Counted from the first letter of the stretch, positions 23,755 through 35,823 are shown. The stretch is DNA of 41,656 nt from Burkholderiales bacterium (GCA_947446855.1 CANFIH010000015.1:1-41656), one strand, 5' to 3'. Notes: generated by a model from the sequence alone, not told the origin. A program made the numbers and translations.

Positions 23755-24087
23755 ATGAAACTGACCATCAGCGGACACCACATCGAAGTTACCGACGCAC
23801 TCAAGACCTATGTCACAGCCAAGCTGGACAAGATCACCAGCCACTTTGAAGATGTCGTTGACACCAAGGTCACCCTGTCGGTAGAAAAGCACAAGGAAAA
23901 AGACGGCAAGCAAGCCGAGTGCACACTGCATATCAAGGGCGCCGATTTGTTCGCCGAGTCCTCCAATGCAGACCTGTACGCCGCCATTGATGAAATGGCC
24001 GCCAAACTGGAACGCCAGGTCATGCGCCACAAGGAAAAAATGCAGAGTCACTCCAAGGAAGCGCCCAAGCGCGCTCCCATTGTTTGA
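23755..24087 (+). CDS. hpf: Ribosome hibernation promoting factor, short form
   Basis: This 110-residue protein starts MKLTISGHHIEVTDALKTYV and has the beta-alpha-beta-beta-beta-alpha HPF/RaiA fold (KLDKITSHFEDVVDTKVTLS, AECTLHIKGADLFAESSNAD, YAAIDEMAAKLERQVMRHK). It is a short HPF without the dimerising C-terminal domain. It binds the decoding region of the 30S subunit in stationary phase and promotes ribosome dimerisation with RMF. In many proteobacteria hpf follows rpoN; here rpoN is not in the window and hpf follows a 400-bp intergenic region. AGGAG lies 9 bases before the ATG. Confidence 0.93.
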   Translation: MKLTISGHHIEVTDALKTYVTAKLDKITSHFEDVVDTKVTLSVEKHKEKDGKQAECTLHIKGADLFAESSNADLYAAIDEMAAKLERQVMRHKEKMQSHSKEAPKRAPIV

Positions 24088-24114
24088 ACCGGCTCACAAG
24101 GGAAGATCGATAGC

Positions 24115-24444
24115 ATGAGCACGCTCAAGGTCCCATCCTTCAAGGATGCAATGAACGCCGCAGAGGACGACGCCATCACGGAAGTCGAAATGGGGACCGT
24201 GGTGTACCGACCCGATGGCTACTACTGGCAGGCGCCCGACGGCGCCGAGGAATTCGGCCCCTTCGTCAGCATGGAGGAGGCCTTGTCTGACATGCAGTCG
24301 GCTGACCCCGATGCGGATGATGAAGCCGAACCCGGCGAATCCCTGGAAGAAGCCGAAGACGAGATCGGCATTGCCGACTGGATCGACCCCGACACCGGCG
24401 AGCCGGCCGAGGGCCTGTCCACGCCGCGCCTGCACGACGAGTAG
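24115..24444 (+). CDS. Small acidic protein of unknown function
   Basis: This 109-residue soluble, very acidic protein has an N-terminal globular-looking part (VVYRPDGYYWQAPDGAEEFG then PFVSMEEALSDM) and an Asp/Glu-rich middle (DPDADDEAEPGESLEEAEDE). It ends DWIDPDTGEPAEGL. I do not recognise a named family, but the aromatic YYWQAPDG stretch looks structured. It is 27 bp downstream of hpf on the same strand, likely co-transcribed, and may share stationary-phase expression. A GGAAG site precedes the ATG. Confidence 0.7.
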   Translation: MSTLKVPSFKDAMNAAEDDAITEVEMGTVVYRPDGYYWQAPDGAEEFGPFVSMEEALSDMQSADPDADDEAEPGESLEEAEDEIGIADWIDPDTGEPAEGLSTPRLHDE

Positions 24445-24499
24445 CGCAGCGGCCCGCAGGCCCGGTTCGCAGCGTCTGCCTGCAATTTTGGCCTGCTAG

Positions 24500-24519
24500 G
24501 GGCCGGCGCCCGCCGGCCC
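24500..24519 (+). terminator. Strong GC hairpin after the hpf unit
   Basis: GGGCCGGC and GCCGGCCC pair perfectly around a 4-base loop, 55 bp past the acidic-protein stop. The nearest T run (TTTT at about 24532) is too distant for a classical terminator, so activity is uncertain. Confidence 0.4.
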
Positions 24520-24639
24520 TCGATTCCCGCGTTTTATTGACATTGATCATGTGAGTTGGTGAAGTTCCGCAACATAGTCGAGCGGGGGCAACAAGCGAAC
24601 GCCCCATCGCTTTGACAATTTTTTTGCCGGGAATTTGCC

Positions 24640-25935
24640 ATGTCACACAGTCCGCACTCCGCTGCCACCCCATCCAAAACCCGCGATCCCCGCTTTGTCA
24701 GCCAGCTCACCCGCAGCACATTTGCCATGATCCTGGCGGGCGGACGCGGGAGCCGCCTGCACGACCTGACCAACTGGCGCAGCAAGCCGGCGGTGCCCTT
24801 CGGCGGCAAGTTCCGCATCATTGACTTCACCCTGTCCAACTGCGTCAATTCGGGCGTGCGCAAGGTTGGGGTGGCCACGCAATACAAATCGCAAAGCCTG
24901 GTGCGCCACATCCAATTGGGCTGGAGCTTTCTGGATGGGCGCCTGGGCGAGTTCATCGAGATCATGCCGGCCCAGCAGCAGGTCGATGAGTCGCACTGGT
25001 ACCGAGGCACCGCCGACGCGGTATTTCAGAATATGCGTGAAATCCGGGCCTCCAAGCCGGAGTACGTGCTGGTGCTGTCGGGTGACCACATTTACCGCAT
25101 GGACTACGGCCGGATTCTGGCCGCCCACGCCGCGCGCCAGGCCGATCTGAGCGTGGCATGCATTGAGGTGCCTGTAGAAGAAGCCAAGGGCTTTGGCGTG
25201 ATGGCGGTAGACGACACACAGCGGGTAGTGGACTTTGAAGAAAAACCGGCACAACCCCGTTGCCTGGCGGGGCGGCCCGACACGGCGCTGGCCAGCATGG
25301 GCATTTATGTCTTCAATGCCGCCTTTTTGTTTGAGCAACTGCAGCGCGATGCCGATGACCCCAAGTCCAGCCACGATTTCGGTAAGGATTTGATTCCCCA
25401 TTGCGTCAAACGCTACCGCACCTTCGCCCAGACTTTTTGCGACAGCCACGTGGGCGATGCAGACAAGCCCCCTTACTGGCGCGACGTGGGCACCCTGGAC
25501 GCCTATTGGGAAGCCAATATGGACCTCATCAATGTCACCCCGCAACTCAATCTGTATGACAGCCAATGGCCGATCTGGACCTGGCAGCAGCAACTCCCGC
25601 CGGCCAAGTTTGTCTTCGACTCGGACGAACGGCGTGGCATGGCCCTGGACTCCATGGTGTCGGGCGGCTGCATCGTCAGCGGCGCTACGGTGCGCCGCTC
25701 CCTGCTGTATTCCGGCGTGCGGGTAGACAGCCACACGCTGGTGCAAGACAGCATCGTGTTGCCCGATGTGCAAATCGGTGAGGACTGTGTGTTGAAGAAA
25801 TGCATCATCGACTCCGACTGCGTGATCCCGGCCGGCACGCGCATCGGCCTGGATGCACGGGAAGACCGCAAGCGCTTTCGCGTGACAGAATCAGGCATTA
25901 CCCTGGTCACACTGGAAATGTTGGGCCAGGCCTGA
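24640..25935 (+). CDS. glgC: Glucose-1-phosphate adenylyltransferase
   Basis: This 431-residue enzyme makes ADP-glucose from glucose-1-phosphate and ATP, the committed step of glycogen synthesis. The nucleotidyltransferase domain opens with [35 protein letters not shown]. It has the catalytic-region [10 protein letters not shown] and the sugar-phosphate site FEEKPAQPR, then SMGIYVF and a C-terminal left-handed beta-helix ([20 protein letters not shown], then [20 protein letters not shown]). Length and motifs are complete. No other glg gene is in the window. The ATG has a GGGAA site upstream. Confidence 0.95.
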   Translation: MSHSPHSAATPSKTRDPRFVSQLTRSTFAMILAGGRGSRLHDLTNWRSKPAVPFGGKFRIIDFTLSNCVNSGVRKVGVATQYKSQSLVRHIQLGWSFLDGRLGEFIEIMPAQQQVDESHWYRGTADAVFQNMREIRASKPEYVLVLSGDHIYRMDYGRILAAHAARQADLSVACIEVPVEEAKGFGVMAVDDTQRVVDFEEKPAQPRCLAGRPDTALASMGIYVFNAAFLFEQLQRDADDPKSSHDFGKDLIPHCVKRYRTFAQTFCDSHVGDADKPPYWRDVGTLDAYWEANMDLINVTPQLNLYDSQWPIWTWQQQLPPAKFVFDSDERRGMALDSMVSGGCIVSGATVRRSLLYSGVRVDSHTLVQDSIVLPDVQIGEDCVLKKCIIDSDCVIPAGTRIGLDAREDRKRFRVTESGITLVTLEMLGQA

Positions 25936-25951
25936 AGAAACGAGGCCCGCT

Positions 25952-26231
25952 CTGACACAAGAACATACCGCCGAAGCCTGGTACACCGCCACCGATTGCT
26001 CGGATGGCCGGCAGGTGGATACCCAAAGCAACCAGACCCTGCTGCTCGCCCTGGAGATGGGTGGGGCCAACTGGCCCAGCTCCTGTCGCAACGGCACCTG
26101 CCGCACCTGCATTGGCAAGCTCGAGAGCGGCCGGGTACGCTACGAACTGGACTGGCCGGGCCTGAGCCCCGAAGAAAAGGCAGAGGGTTACGCCCTGCCC
26201 TGCGTGGCCTACCCTTGTTCCGATATCACCA

Positions 26232-26245
<14 letters not shown>
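25952..26245 (+). CDS. Plant-type [2Fe-2S] ferredoxin, probable CTG start
   Basis: The protein carries the ferredoxin fold with SCRNGTCRTCIGKL (three ligands, CxxxxCxxC) and the fourth Cys in LPCVAYP. The N-terminal beta strands (AWYTATDCSDGRQVDTQSNQ, then TLLLALEMGG) are needed for the fold. They lie upstream of the only GTG (26015), and the frame is closed by a stop at 25883 with no ATG or GTG between. I therefore start at the CTG at 25952, which has GAGG six bases upstream, giving 97 residues. It follows glgC by 16 bp. Its end overlaps the convergent hybrid kinase gene by 14 bases. The electron partner is unknown. Confidence 0.75.
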
Positions 26246-29126
<2,881 letters not shown>

Positions 29127-29128
29127 CC

Positions 29129-29554
29129 TTAAAAACTGCCGTTGATGAGCGCGGCCAGGGGCCCACGCTCCACCGGTTTGGCCACAACACCCAGCAGCTT
29201 GAAGCGGCGCAACTGCGCCACCAGCGCGGCACCATGAACGACCTCTGGCGCTTGGCCGGAGACGATGAGCACGGCCCCCCTGTAATCAACCTGCGCCAGT
29301 CCTTCCATAAATTGAAAGCCGTCCATCTCCGGCAAATGCAAATCGATCAGGATCAGATCAAAGCTATCACGCCTGCCGCCGACCCGGCGCAAGGCCTCGG
29401 GCGCACTGGCGACACAGGTCAGGTCGATGAAACCCATACCGCGCAAGTGCTCGGCCAGCAGCTCAAGCTGAAAACTGTCGTCGTCCAGCACCAGCACCCT
29501 GGTGCGGCTGCGGCTGCCTGGGCTGGCGCAAAGGGGGGCTGGATTGGTTGGCAT
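29129..29554 (-). CDS. Single-domain response regulator (REC)
   Basis: This 141-residue protein is essentially one receiver domain with the acidic pocket VLDDDS (D24-D26), the phospho-acceptor D71 (LILIDLHLPEMDG), the signalling Ser in LIVSGQ and Lys in VVAKPVE. There is no output domain, so it may act CheY-like or as a phosphorelay carrier. It lies between the MCP and hybrid kinase genes (12-bp and 2-bp gaps) and is a likely target of the HPt domain. GGAG precedes the ATG. Confidence 0.9.
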   Translation of the reverse strand: MPTNPAPLCASPGSRSRTRVLVLDDDSFQLELLAEHLRGMGFIDLTCVASAPEALRRVGGRRDSFDLILIDLHLPEMDGFQFMEGLAQVDYRGAVLIVSGQAPEVVHGAALVAQLRRFKLLGVVAKPVERGPLAALINGSF

Positions 29555-29566
29555 GCCGGCTCCGGT

Positions 29567-30691
29567 TCAGTGCTGGGGGGCGTTGTAAATCTGGTCATCC
29601 ATGCGCGAGGTCTGGTTCAGCGCCTGCAGCCACTCCTGTGCGCTTGGCATGCCGTCCTCGGGGGGCTGTGCCAGGGTTTCTTCCATGCGCTGCATATTGC
29701 TGTGCGCGCCTTCCAGAATTTGCGACACCCGGTCCTGGAACTGCATGGCGATGAGGAGTTGCTCTACCTCCGCGCGCACCACCATGCCGTGCTGGTTCAT
29801 GGCATCGGCAGTGTCGCCCAGCTTGCGTACATGGCCCAGCACATGCTCGACCAGCTGGCCTGACAGACTCACGGCGTTCTTGTCCTGCTGGGTCGCCTCT
29901 TCTGCCGTGCCCAGCGTGGTGTGCATGACCGAGGCTATCTGGCCTACGCGCTCGCCAATGCGTTTGCCCGTCTCGGCCGAACGCTGCGACAGCATGCGTA
30001 CCTCGGCGGCCACCACGGCAAAGCCGCGCCCGGCGTCTCCGGCGCGTGCCGCCTCAATGGCTGCATTGAGCGCCAGCAAATTGGTTTGTGCGGCAATGCT
30101 ACCCACATCGGCGGCCATGGATTGCAGCTCCAGGGTTTGCTGGGCCAGGCTACGGATGTTGGCCAGCAACAAGTCCTTGCCCTCGATCATGCTGGCCAGC
30201 GACTGCACCACCGGCTGCAGTTCGCGCTCACACAGCGCCAGCAGTTTGATGGTGCGTGCATCCGCCTCCTTGGGGCCGCCCGCGTGCCCGATGCCGGCCA
30301 GGTCCAGCTGGCCCAGCACGCCGGCGAAACTGAAGGTCAGGCGCTCGACCGCTTCTTCGGTTTGCCGCTTGACCGTTGCCACATGCTGCTGCCAGGCCGG
30401 CAGCACCTGGCGCACCAGTGCCGCAGCGTCCTGGCTGTGTGCTCCGGCATCCCATGAAACTGCTGCGCCAGCGAAGGTCGGACGGTGGTCGCCACCCTGC
30501 AGCAGCCGCCCAATACTCAGACCGGACACCAATGCCACAGCCAGCAGCGACAGACCGATGACCCAGGCACCCTCGAACCAGAGTGGCGCAGCGGCCAGTA
30601 TGACCAGCAACAAAGGCACCAGCATCCAGCCCAGGACGGCAGTGCGACTGCGGGGGCGATGTTCGGGCAGGGGGGGCAGATTGGATTGCAT
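29567..30691 (-). CDS. Membrane-anchored methyl-accepting chemotaxis-like protein without a periplasmic sensor
   Basis: This protein of about 374 residues starts with two adjacent membrane helices ([20 protein letters not shown] and [19 protein letters not shown]) separated by only a few residues. It therefore has no periplasmic ligand domain, and no HAMP is recognisable. A cytoplasmic coiled coil follows, with the MCP hairpin region [20 protein letters not shown] then [17 protein letters not shown]. The C-terminus ([14 protein letters not shown]) resembles receptors that link to dedicated receivers. No cheA, cheW, cheR or cheB is in the window, so output is either to a distant array or to the neighbouring signalling proteins. 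The start is the ATG at 30691, 6 bp after the preceding stop. Confidence 0.87.
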   Translation of the reverse strand: MQSNLPPLPEHRPRSRTAVLGWMLVPLLLVILAAAPLWFEGAWVIGLSLLAVALVSGLSIGRLLQGGDHRPTFAGAAVSWDAGAHSQDAAALVRQVLPAWQQHVATVKRQTEEAVERLTFSFAGVLGQLDLAGIGHAGGPKEADARTIKLLALCERELQPVVQSLASMIEGKDLLLANIRSLAQQTLELQSMAADVGSIAAQTNLLALNAAIEAARAGDAGRGFAVVAAEVRMLSQRSAETGKRIGERVGQIASVMHTTLGTAEEATQQDKNAVSLSGQLVEHVLGHVRKLGDTADAMNQHGMVVRAEVEQLLIAMQFQDRVSQILEGAHSNMQRMEETLAQPPEDGMPSAQEWLQALNQTSRMDDQIYNAPQH

Positions 30692-30696
30692 CGGGG

Positions 30697-31902
30697 TCAG
30701 GCGCCTGGGGCGTGTGCATGCAGCCACCGGGTGCATGTGTCAAATGGCATGGGACGGGCGAAAAAGTAACCCTGCACGGTGTCACAGCCGCACTCCCGCA
30801 CGTACTGCAACTGCTCCAGGGTTTCCACGCCTTCGGCGGTGACATCCATCTTGAGGTTGCTGCCCAGCGTTGCGGCGATGCGCAGGATGGTGCGTGCCTT
30901 TTCCTCCATGATGGCCCGGCGCACAAATCGGCCGTCGATCTTGAGCTCACGGAAAGGCAGATCCACCAGTTGTACCAGGCTGGAGTAGCCGGTGCCAAAG
31001 TCGTCGATGGAGAGTTTGAAACCCATCAGCGACAAGCGCGTGAGGCTCTCCATGGCCAGCGAACGCTGCACCATCAGGCGGCTTTCCGTGACTTCGATGA
31101 TGAAGTCGCGCGCCTGCAGGCCGCCGGCCAGTACCAGCTGGTGCAAGGTTTCCGGCATGTCCAGGTTCAAGGCGCTGTCCATGGAAAGGTTAATGGCCGC
31201 CTTGAGCTCCAGGCCCTGGTCGCGCCACTGCTTCATGTCCGCAATCACCTGGCGCGCCATGGCATAAAACAGTGCATCGGACAGGCCCACGTTTTCCATG
31301 GCGGCCACAAAATGCCCGGGGCCCACCATGTCGCCGTCCGGCAGGCTGCCGGGCCAGCGCGCCAGCGCCTCGACCGCCACGGCCTGACCGCTGCTGGCCT
31401 GCACTTTGGGCTGGTACCAGGGCACAAACTCGCCGCGGTCCAGCGCATCCCGCAGACGCTCCGGGGATAAGGCCGCATCGTGGCCGCGCTGGCGTGCTGC
31501 CGACGGCGCGTCCAGCTTGACCAGCAGGGTGGCCAGACTCTCCAGGCTATTGGGCTTGGACAGCACGCCCAGCAAATGCAGGCGGTGGGCGCTGGCCAAT
31601 CCGGCCGCGCTGTTCAAAATTTCGTCGGAAACCCCGGAGATCAGGACGATGGCCGCATCCAGTTCACGCTGGGCAAAGTGGCGCATCAACACCAGGCCAT
31701 CCATGTCGGGCATGGACAGGTCACTGATGATGAGCCGGATATCCGCCTTGTGGGCGTCAAAGAGTTGCAAGGCAGCCCGACCGGAAGCGGCGAACAGCAA
31801 ACGGCTCCAGCCCAGGCTGTGCAATTGCTGGCCGAGGATTTCGAGCTGGAAGTTGTCGTCATCCACGACGAGAACGATGCCCTTATCCGGTGTTTGCATC
31901 AT
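30697..31902 (-). CDS. REC-EAL response regulator, cyclic-di-GMP phosphodiesterase
   Basis: This 401-residue protein has an N-terminal receiver (VVDDDN, phospho-acceptor D61 in [12 protein letters not shown], Lys in VLSKPN) and a C-terminal EAL domain from about residue 150. The catalytic set is intact: EAL at 178-180 (VEALARW), N in AINLSMD, E in [16 protein letters not shown] and K in LKIDGRFV, then AEGVE. It should hydrolyse c-di-GMP to pGpG under control of phosphorylation. It is the second gene of the packed run, 6 bp after the first REC gene, and feeds the signalling island into motility or biofilm control. Confidence 0.93.
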   Translation of the reverse strand: MMQTPDKGIVLVVDDDNFQLEILGQQLHSLGWSRLLFAASGRAALQLFDAHKADIRLIISDLSMPDMDGLVLMRHFAQRELDAAIVLISGVSDEILNSAAGLASAHRLHLLGVLSKPNSLESLATLLVKLDAPSAARQRGHDAALSPERLRDALDRGEFVPWYQPKVQASSGQAVAVEALARWPGSLPDGDMVGPGHFVAAMENVGLSDALFYAMARQVIADMKQWRDQGLELKAAINLSMDSALNLDMPETLHQLVLAGGLQARDFIIEVTESRLMVQRSLAMESLTRLSLMGFKLSIDDFGTGYSSLVQLVDLPFRELKIDGRFVRRAIMEEKARTILRIAATLGSNLKMDVTAEGVETLEQLQYVRECGCDTVQGYFFARPMPFDTCTRWLHAHAPGA

Positions 31903-31908
31903 GGCGGC

Positions 31909-32319
31909 TCAGTTGTTGAAGGTAAAACCGATGGCATCGCAGAGCTGGGCTTGCGTCACCGGTTTGACAAAGGCACCCAACACCCGCAAACCACTGCCCC
32001 GCGCAAGCTCATGTGCGATGTCCAGCATGTCGATGTTTTGGCCGCTCACCACAATCACGCCGCCCTTGAACTGCATTTGCGCCAGCTGGTCCAGGAATTC
32101 AAGGCCATCCATATTGGGCATGTAGACATCGCAAATCAGCACTTCCGGCGGGCGCGGACTGGCCTTGATCAGGCGCAACGCAGCCCTGCCATCCAGTGCC
32201 GTGGCAACCACACCCAGGCGCAGCGGACTGAGTGCCTCACACATGCTCTCCAGGACGAATTCGTCATCGTCTACCACCATGACGGTAGCTGGAGAATGCA
32301 GGGTCGATGCAACGGACAC
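31909..32319 (-). CDS. Single-domain response regulator (REC), GTG start
   Basis: This 136-residue receiver has acidic residues VVDDDE (D17-D19), phospho-acceptor D64 (LICDVYMPNMDG), Ser in IVVSGQ and Lys in AFVKPVT. It has no output domain. The GTG at 32319 has an AGGAAGAG site six bases upstream and no better ATG exists. It is the first gene of the five-gene minus-strand unit ending with the hybrid kinase. It resembles the 141-residue receiver in the same unit, so the two may be paralogues. Confidence 0.88.
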   Translation of the reverse strand: MSVASTLHSPATVMVVDDDEFVLESMCEALSPLRLGVVATALDGRAALRLIKASPRPPEVLICDVYMPNMDGLEFLDQLAQMQFKGGVIVVSGQNIDMLDIAHELARGSGLRVLGAFVKPVTQAQLCDAIGFTFNN

Positions 32320-32423
32320 GGTTATCTCTTCCTGAATTGTTTTGCGCAGCCTGGCAGGGTGCTTGAGCCCCTACATTACCACCAATGCGCTGCCCCGCGC
32401 ACCCTGAATATGAAAGAGAAGCT

Positions 32424-32435
32424 TCAAATATTTGA
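32424..32435. promoter_or_regulatory. Perfect palindrome in the divergent signalling-gene promoter region
   Basis: TCAAATATTTGA is a perfect 12-bp palindrome in the AT-rich 169-bp space between the minus-strand REC unit and the plus-strand small gene at 32489. It could be an operator; no known factor is assigned. A 23-codon open frame across it (from 32410) has no recognisable product. Confidence 0.3.
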
Positions 32436-32488
32436 GGTGTTTGACCCGGCGACAAGTGCGAAATACATTGTTCCCCAATAGTCCGTGA

Positions 32489-32722
32489 ATGAGTCAGTCA
32501 GCCGCCCAACAAAGCCCTCTTGTGAAACAGCAGCAGCCCCTCTCTACCGCAGGTGATGCACCTGCCCTGCGGCAACTGGCAGTCGATCTCTGCCGGCTGA
32601 GGGATGCCATGCATACGCTCTCGCTGGTCATGCGGGATTGCCTGCAGGATGTGGCACAAGTGGAATCGCTGTCCGCGAAAGCGGAGTTTGAGGATCTGGT
32701 CAGGCGATTGAAACTTTCGTAG
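32489..32722 (+). CDS. Small protein of unknown function (77 aa)
   Basis: This 77-residue protein has a Gln/Ser-rich N-terminus and a mostly helical C-terminal half (LRQLAVDLCRLRDAMHTLSL then VESLSAKAEFEDLVRRLKL). I recognise no family. It is divergent from the REC unit and 28 bp upstream of another small unknown gene, so the pair may form an operon attached to the signalling island. The ribosome site before the ATG is weak, which lowers confidence. Confidence 0.5.
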   Translation: MSQSAAQQSPLVKQQQPLSTAGDAPALRQLAVDLCRLRDAMHTLSLVMRDCLQDVAQVESLSAKAEFEDLVRRLKLS

Positions 32723-32750
32723 GACAACAAAATACAGACGGGGAACACAT

Positions 32751-33098
32751 ATGAAACAGGGAAACATGAGGGTGGTTTTGGGCAGTTCGGCCATCAAGGC
32801 CTTTGTAGCGGCGCCCAAATCGCTCAAGGTTCTGGGCATTGTGCGCATGGGGCTTGAGTTCGGTCTGCTATGCCAGGACGATGCAGGCCACTACCTGCGC
32901 GTCAACGGCTCGCAGTCCGAAAAGCTCGACCGCGCCGAGGTGCTGGACGCGATTCAATACGCCATTGACTCGGGCCGCCAATCTCCCCACACAATTCCCC
33001 TATGCAGCCATATCATTGCCAAGCCGGTGATTGCATTTCGCAAGCGCCGCCATGTAGCGGCCGCCAACGGAGCCGGACACGCATTACAGGCAGCCTGA
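32751..33098 (+). CDS. Small basic protein of unknown function (115 aa)
   Basis: This 115-residue protein has no signal peptide. It has a patterned middle (LKVLGIVRMGLEFGLLCQDD, then LRVNGSQSEKLDRAEVLDAI) and a basic tail (VIAFRKRRHV). No family is recognised. A GGGGAA site precedes the ATG. It follows the 77-residue gene by 28 bp and precedes a tiny membrane protein gene by 39 bp on the same strand; the three look like one short operon. Confidence 0.6.
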   Translation: MKQGNMRVVLGSSAIKAFVAAPKSLKVLGIVRMGLEFGLLCQDDAGHYLRVNGSQSEKLDRAEVLDAIQYAIDSGRQSPHTIPLCSHIIAKPVIAFRKRRHVAAANGAGHALQAA

Positions 33099-33137
33099 AA
33101 GCGTGGGCGTATTAAGCGGTTTTCGCAAGGGAAGAAG

Positions 33138-33314
33138 ATGCAGACAATTGTGATTTTCCTGGCCTGCTGGGGTATTGGCTCGGTGCTGGTGGGTGTGCTG
33201 CTACGCCGTTGGATTACCCGGCTGGTGAGCCTGCCGAGGCGCCAGCGCGAGGCCCGGGAAGCGCCAGCAAAACGACCGGCACGCCTGGCCCTGCTGCTGG
33301 GCATCAGGCGCTAG
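33138..33314 (+). CDS. Small single-pass membrane protein (58 aa)
   Basis: The frame starts MQTIVIFLACWGIGSVLVGV, one clear transmembrane helix, followed by a strongly basic cytoplasmic tail rich in Arg (RRWITRLVSLPRRQREARE). A GGAAG site lies just before the ATG. Its last 11 bases overlap the convergent GGDEF-EAL gene. Small size and low conservation information make this call tentative, but the helix plus basic tail is typical of real small inner-membrane proteins. Confidence 0.5.
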   Translation: MQTIVIFLACWGIGSVLVGVLLRRWITRLVSLPRRQREAREAPAKRPARLALLLGIRR

Positions 33315-35823
33315 GCGCGTCCGTACCTTCGGTGACGTAGACCAGGCGGTTGTAGATATCCCCATCCCCCGGGACCCGGATGGATTCCGACCGGATCAGG
33401 ATGCTGCGGCCATCCTTGCGCAGGGCGCGCCAGGAGCCAATCAGCTCGCCCCCTTCGTTCATGAAGCTTTCATGCAGCACCTGCATGCGCGCATGCTCTT
33501 CGGGCGCAAAGACCAGCGTGAAGCGCTGTCCGATCAGTTCCTCCCGCGCATAGCCGTACAGCGCGCAATAGCGCGGATTGACATCACGGAAGATGCCTTG
33601 GGCATCGATGATGCAAATGCCGACCGGCGCCCGCTGCACCATGATGCCGAGCAGCTGCGTGCTCTCGCGCGGCACATAGATCTGTTTGGTCCAGCGTTCA
33701 GGCGTCTTCCAGTTGCGCACCCAGTCGGCAACGGCATCTGCGGGCATGGGGGGCGCAATAAAGTAGCCCTGTCCGAGTTCACAGCCCAGGCGCAACAGGC
33801 TCTCGCCATCGTGCAGCAGCTCAATGCCTTCGGCAATCACGTGGCGCCCGAAGGCATGGGCCAGCCCCACCACGCCCTTGACGATTGCCAGATCGTCCGG
33901 GTCGTGCGACATGTCGCGCACAAAAGTCTGGTCGATCTTCAGCGTTTTCGCGGGCAGCGATTTCAGGTACGACAAGGAGGAGTAACCGGTGCCAAAGTCA
34001 TCCAGCGCGAAGTCCACACCCATGCGACTGCACTCACGCATCAGGCGTGTCATGCGCTGCAGATCCGGCAACGTGCTGGTCTCCAGTATTTCCAGGGACA
34101 GTTGGCCCGGGGCCACGCCCGGGGCCGCAGCCAGCAGGGCCTGCAGGCGCTCCAGAAAATCCGTCTGCTGCATTTGCAGGGAGCCGACGTTGACACTGAC
34201 CGGCAGGTCCAAGCCGGCAGCGGACCACATAGCCAATTGCTGCAGCGCGTTGGCCATCACCCACTCGCCGAGCTCAATGCTCACCGTGTGGTTTTCGATG
34301 GCGGGCAAAAACAGCCCCGGCACCAGCAGGCCGCGCGTGACATGGTTCCAGCGTATCAGTGCCTCGACTCCCACCACCGCACCGCTCTTCATGTTCACCT
34401 TGGGCTGGTAGTGCAGGACAAACTCCTGGTTGCGCAGGGCCAGACGGATTTCCTCCACGATTGAACTCAGGGCCTTGACCGAGGCCTCCTTGGCCGGGTC
34501 GTAGAACTGGATCTGGTTCTTGCCGTTTTGTTTGGCCAGGTACATGGCCTGATCGGCATGGCGCACCAGTTGGTCAATATCGCCATCGTCCTGCGGATAG
34601 ATGCTCACCCCCAGACTGGCCGATACGCTCAAACTGAACTCGCCCACCTGAACCTTGGTTGAGGCTGCACCGAGCAGGCGATGCAGCACCGGGAGGCAGT
34701 CGCCGGGCTGCTCCAGATCGGAAATAAAAGCGACGAACTCATCGCCGCCAAAGCGGGCGATGGAGTCGCCCCCGCGCAGCGCATCCCGCATGGCATGCGC
34801 TATGCCGACCAGCATTTGATCGCCGGTTTGGTGGCCATAGCGGTCGTTGACCGGCTTGAAACCGTCCAGATCCAGGTACACGATGGCCAAAAACGTACCA
34901 CGTCGATGCGCCTGGGCCTTGGCTTGCCGCAGGCGCTCGGACAGCATGACGCGGTTGGGCAAACCAGTCAGCGGATCGTAGTAGGCAATATGCTCCAACT
35001 GGCGCTGGTAATCCTTGATGGCCGTGATGTCGGAGAAGAAGCAGGCGTAATGCAGGCTGCGCTGGTCCGGCCCCTTGATTTCGCTGATGGTGCACAGGTT
35101 GGCGTAGACCGTTGCGTCTTTGCGCTGCTTCCAGACCTCGCCATGCCAGTAGCCCGACTCCTGCACTTCGGCCCAGACCTTTTGCATGAACTCGGCGCGC
35201 CCCTCCTTACCTTGCAAAAAGGCGATGCTCTGGCCCACTGCCTCGCTGCGTTGATAACCGGTCACGCGGCAAAAGGTGTCATTGACGTCCGTGATGCGTC
35301 CCTGCGCGTCGGTGATGGTGATGGCTTCACGCGCGTTGCTGAACACGCTGGCAGCCAGCCGGATACGGGCTTCGCTTTCGCGCAACTTGTCTGACTGGCG
35401 CTTGAGCGCAATGTGCGTTTGCACGCGAGCCTTGAGCACGGCCGGATTGACCGGCTTGGCAATAAAGTCTACGGCGCCCAGGTTCAGGCCTTGGGCCTCT
35501 TCGCTGGGTCCATGGTTGGAGGTGATGAAGATCACCGGAATATGGCTGGTAAGGGGGTCGTCCTTGAGGCATTTGCACACGTCGTAGCCGTTCATGCCCG
35601 GCATCACCACATCCAGCAAGATCAAATCCGGCAGGGTATGGCAACACAACTCCAGCGCAGCGCTGCCACTGGTGACTGTCAGCACCTGGTAGGTGCCGGA
35701 TAGGCACTGCTGAACCAACGCAATATTCAGCGGCTGGTCGTCCACCACCAGAACGCGGGCACGCGCAGAGGGGCTCGGCAGGCTCGTACCCTGGGCATCT
35801 TCAATCAGAACAACATTTTTCAT
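33304..35823 (-). CDS. REC-PAS-GGDEF-EAL-PAS cyclic-di-GMP signalling protein
   Basis: This 839-residue soluble protein has a receiver (about 20-140, D71 in LLDVVMPGMNG), PAS/PAC (150-275) and a GGDEF domain (280-440, with intact GGDEF at 359-363). An EAL domain follows (455-705, EAL at 487-489, N545, [10 protein letters not shown] in LKIDQTFV, AEGIE), and then an extra C-terminal PAS (about 720-835). Both catalytic sites look intact, so it may both make and degrade c-di-GMP. A PAS placed after the EAL domain is uncommon. The receiver suggests phospho-control by the nearby hybrid kinase. It is preceded by a 68-codon gene on the same strand. Confidence 0.92.
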   Translation of the reverse strand: MKNVVLIEDAQGTSLPSPSARARVLVVDDQPLNIALVQQCLSGTYQVLTVTSGSAALELCCHTLPDLILLDVVMPGMNGYDVCKCLKDDPLTSHIPVIFITSNHGPSEEAQGLNLGAVDFIAKPVNPAVLKARVQTHIALKRQSDKLRESEARIRLAASVFSNAREAITITDAQGRITDVNDTFCRVTGYQRSEAVGQSIAFLQGKEGRAEFMQKVWAEVQESGYWHGEVWKQRKDATVYANLCTISEIKGPDQRSLHYACFFSDITAIKDYQRQLEHIAYYDPLTGLPNRVMLSERLRQAKAQAHRRGTFLAIVYLDLDGFKPVNDRYGHQTGDQMLVGIAHAMRDALRGGDSIARFGGDEFVAFISDLEQPGDCLPVLHRLLGAASTKVQVGEFSLSVSASLGVSIYPQDDGDIDQLVRHADQAMYLAKQNGKNQIQFYDPAKEASVKALSSIVEEIRLALRNQEFVLHYQPKVNMKSGAVVGVEALIRWNHVTRGLLVPGLFLPAIENHTVSIELGEWVMANALQQLAMWSAAGLDLPVSVNVGSLQMQQTDFLERLQALLAAAPGVAPGQLSLEILETSTLPDLQRMTRLMRECSRMGVDFALDDFGTGYSSLSYLKSLPAKTLKIDQTFVRDMSHDPDDLAIVKGVVGLAHAFGRHVIAEGIELLHDGESLLRLGCELGQGYFIAPPMPADAVADWVRNWKTPERWTKQIYVPRESTQLLGIMVQRAPVGICIIDAQGIFRDVNPRYCALYGYAREELIGQRFTLVFAPEEHARMQVLHESFMNEGGELIGSWRALRKDGRSILIRSESIRVPGDGDIYNRLVYVTEGTDAPSA

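Noticed and set aside
24537..24550. TTGAC-ATTG-ATCAT as an FNR box before glgC
   Set aside because: Two mismatches to the consensus; such matches are common by chance.
24643..25773. Long minus-strand open frame opposite glgC
   Set aside because: It is the antisense of a complete, conserved glgC and has no start signals or motifs.
32410..32481. 23-codon frame (MKEKLQIFEV...) as a leader peptide
   Set aside because: No ribosome site and no attenuator-like structure after it; it overlaps the likely promoter region.
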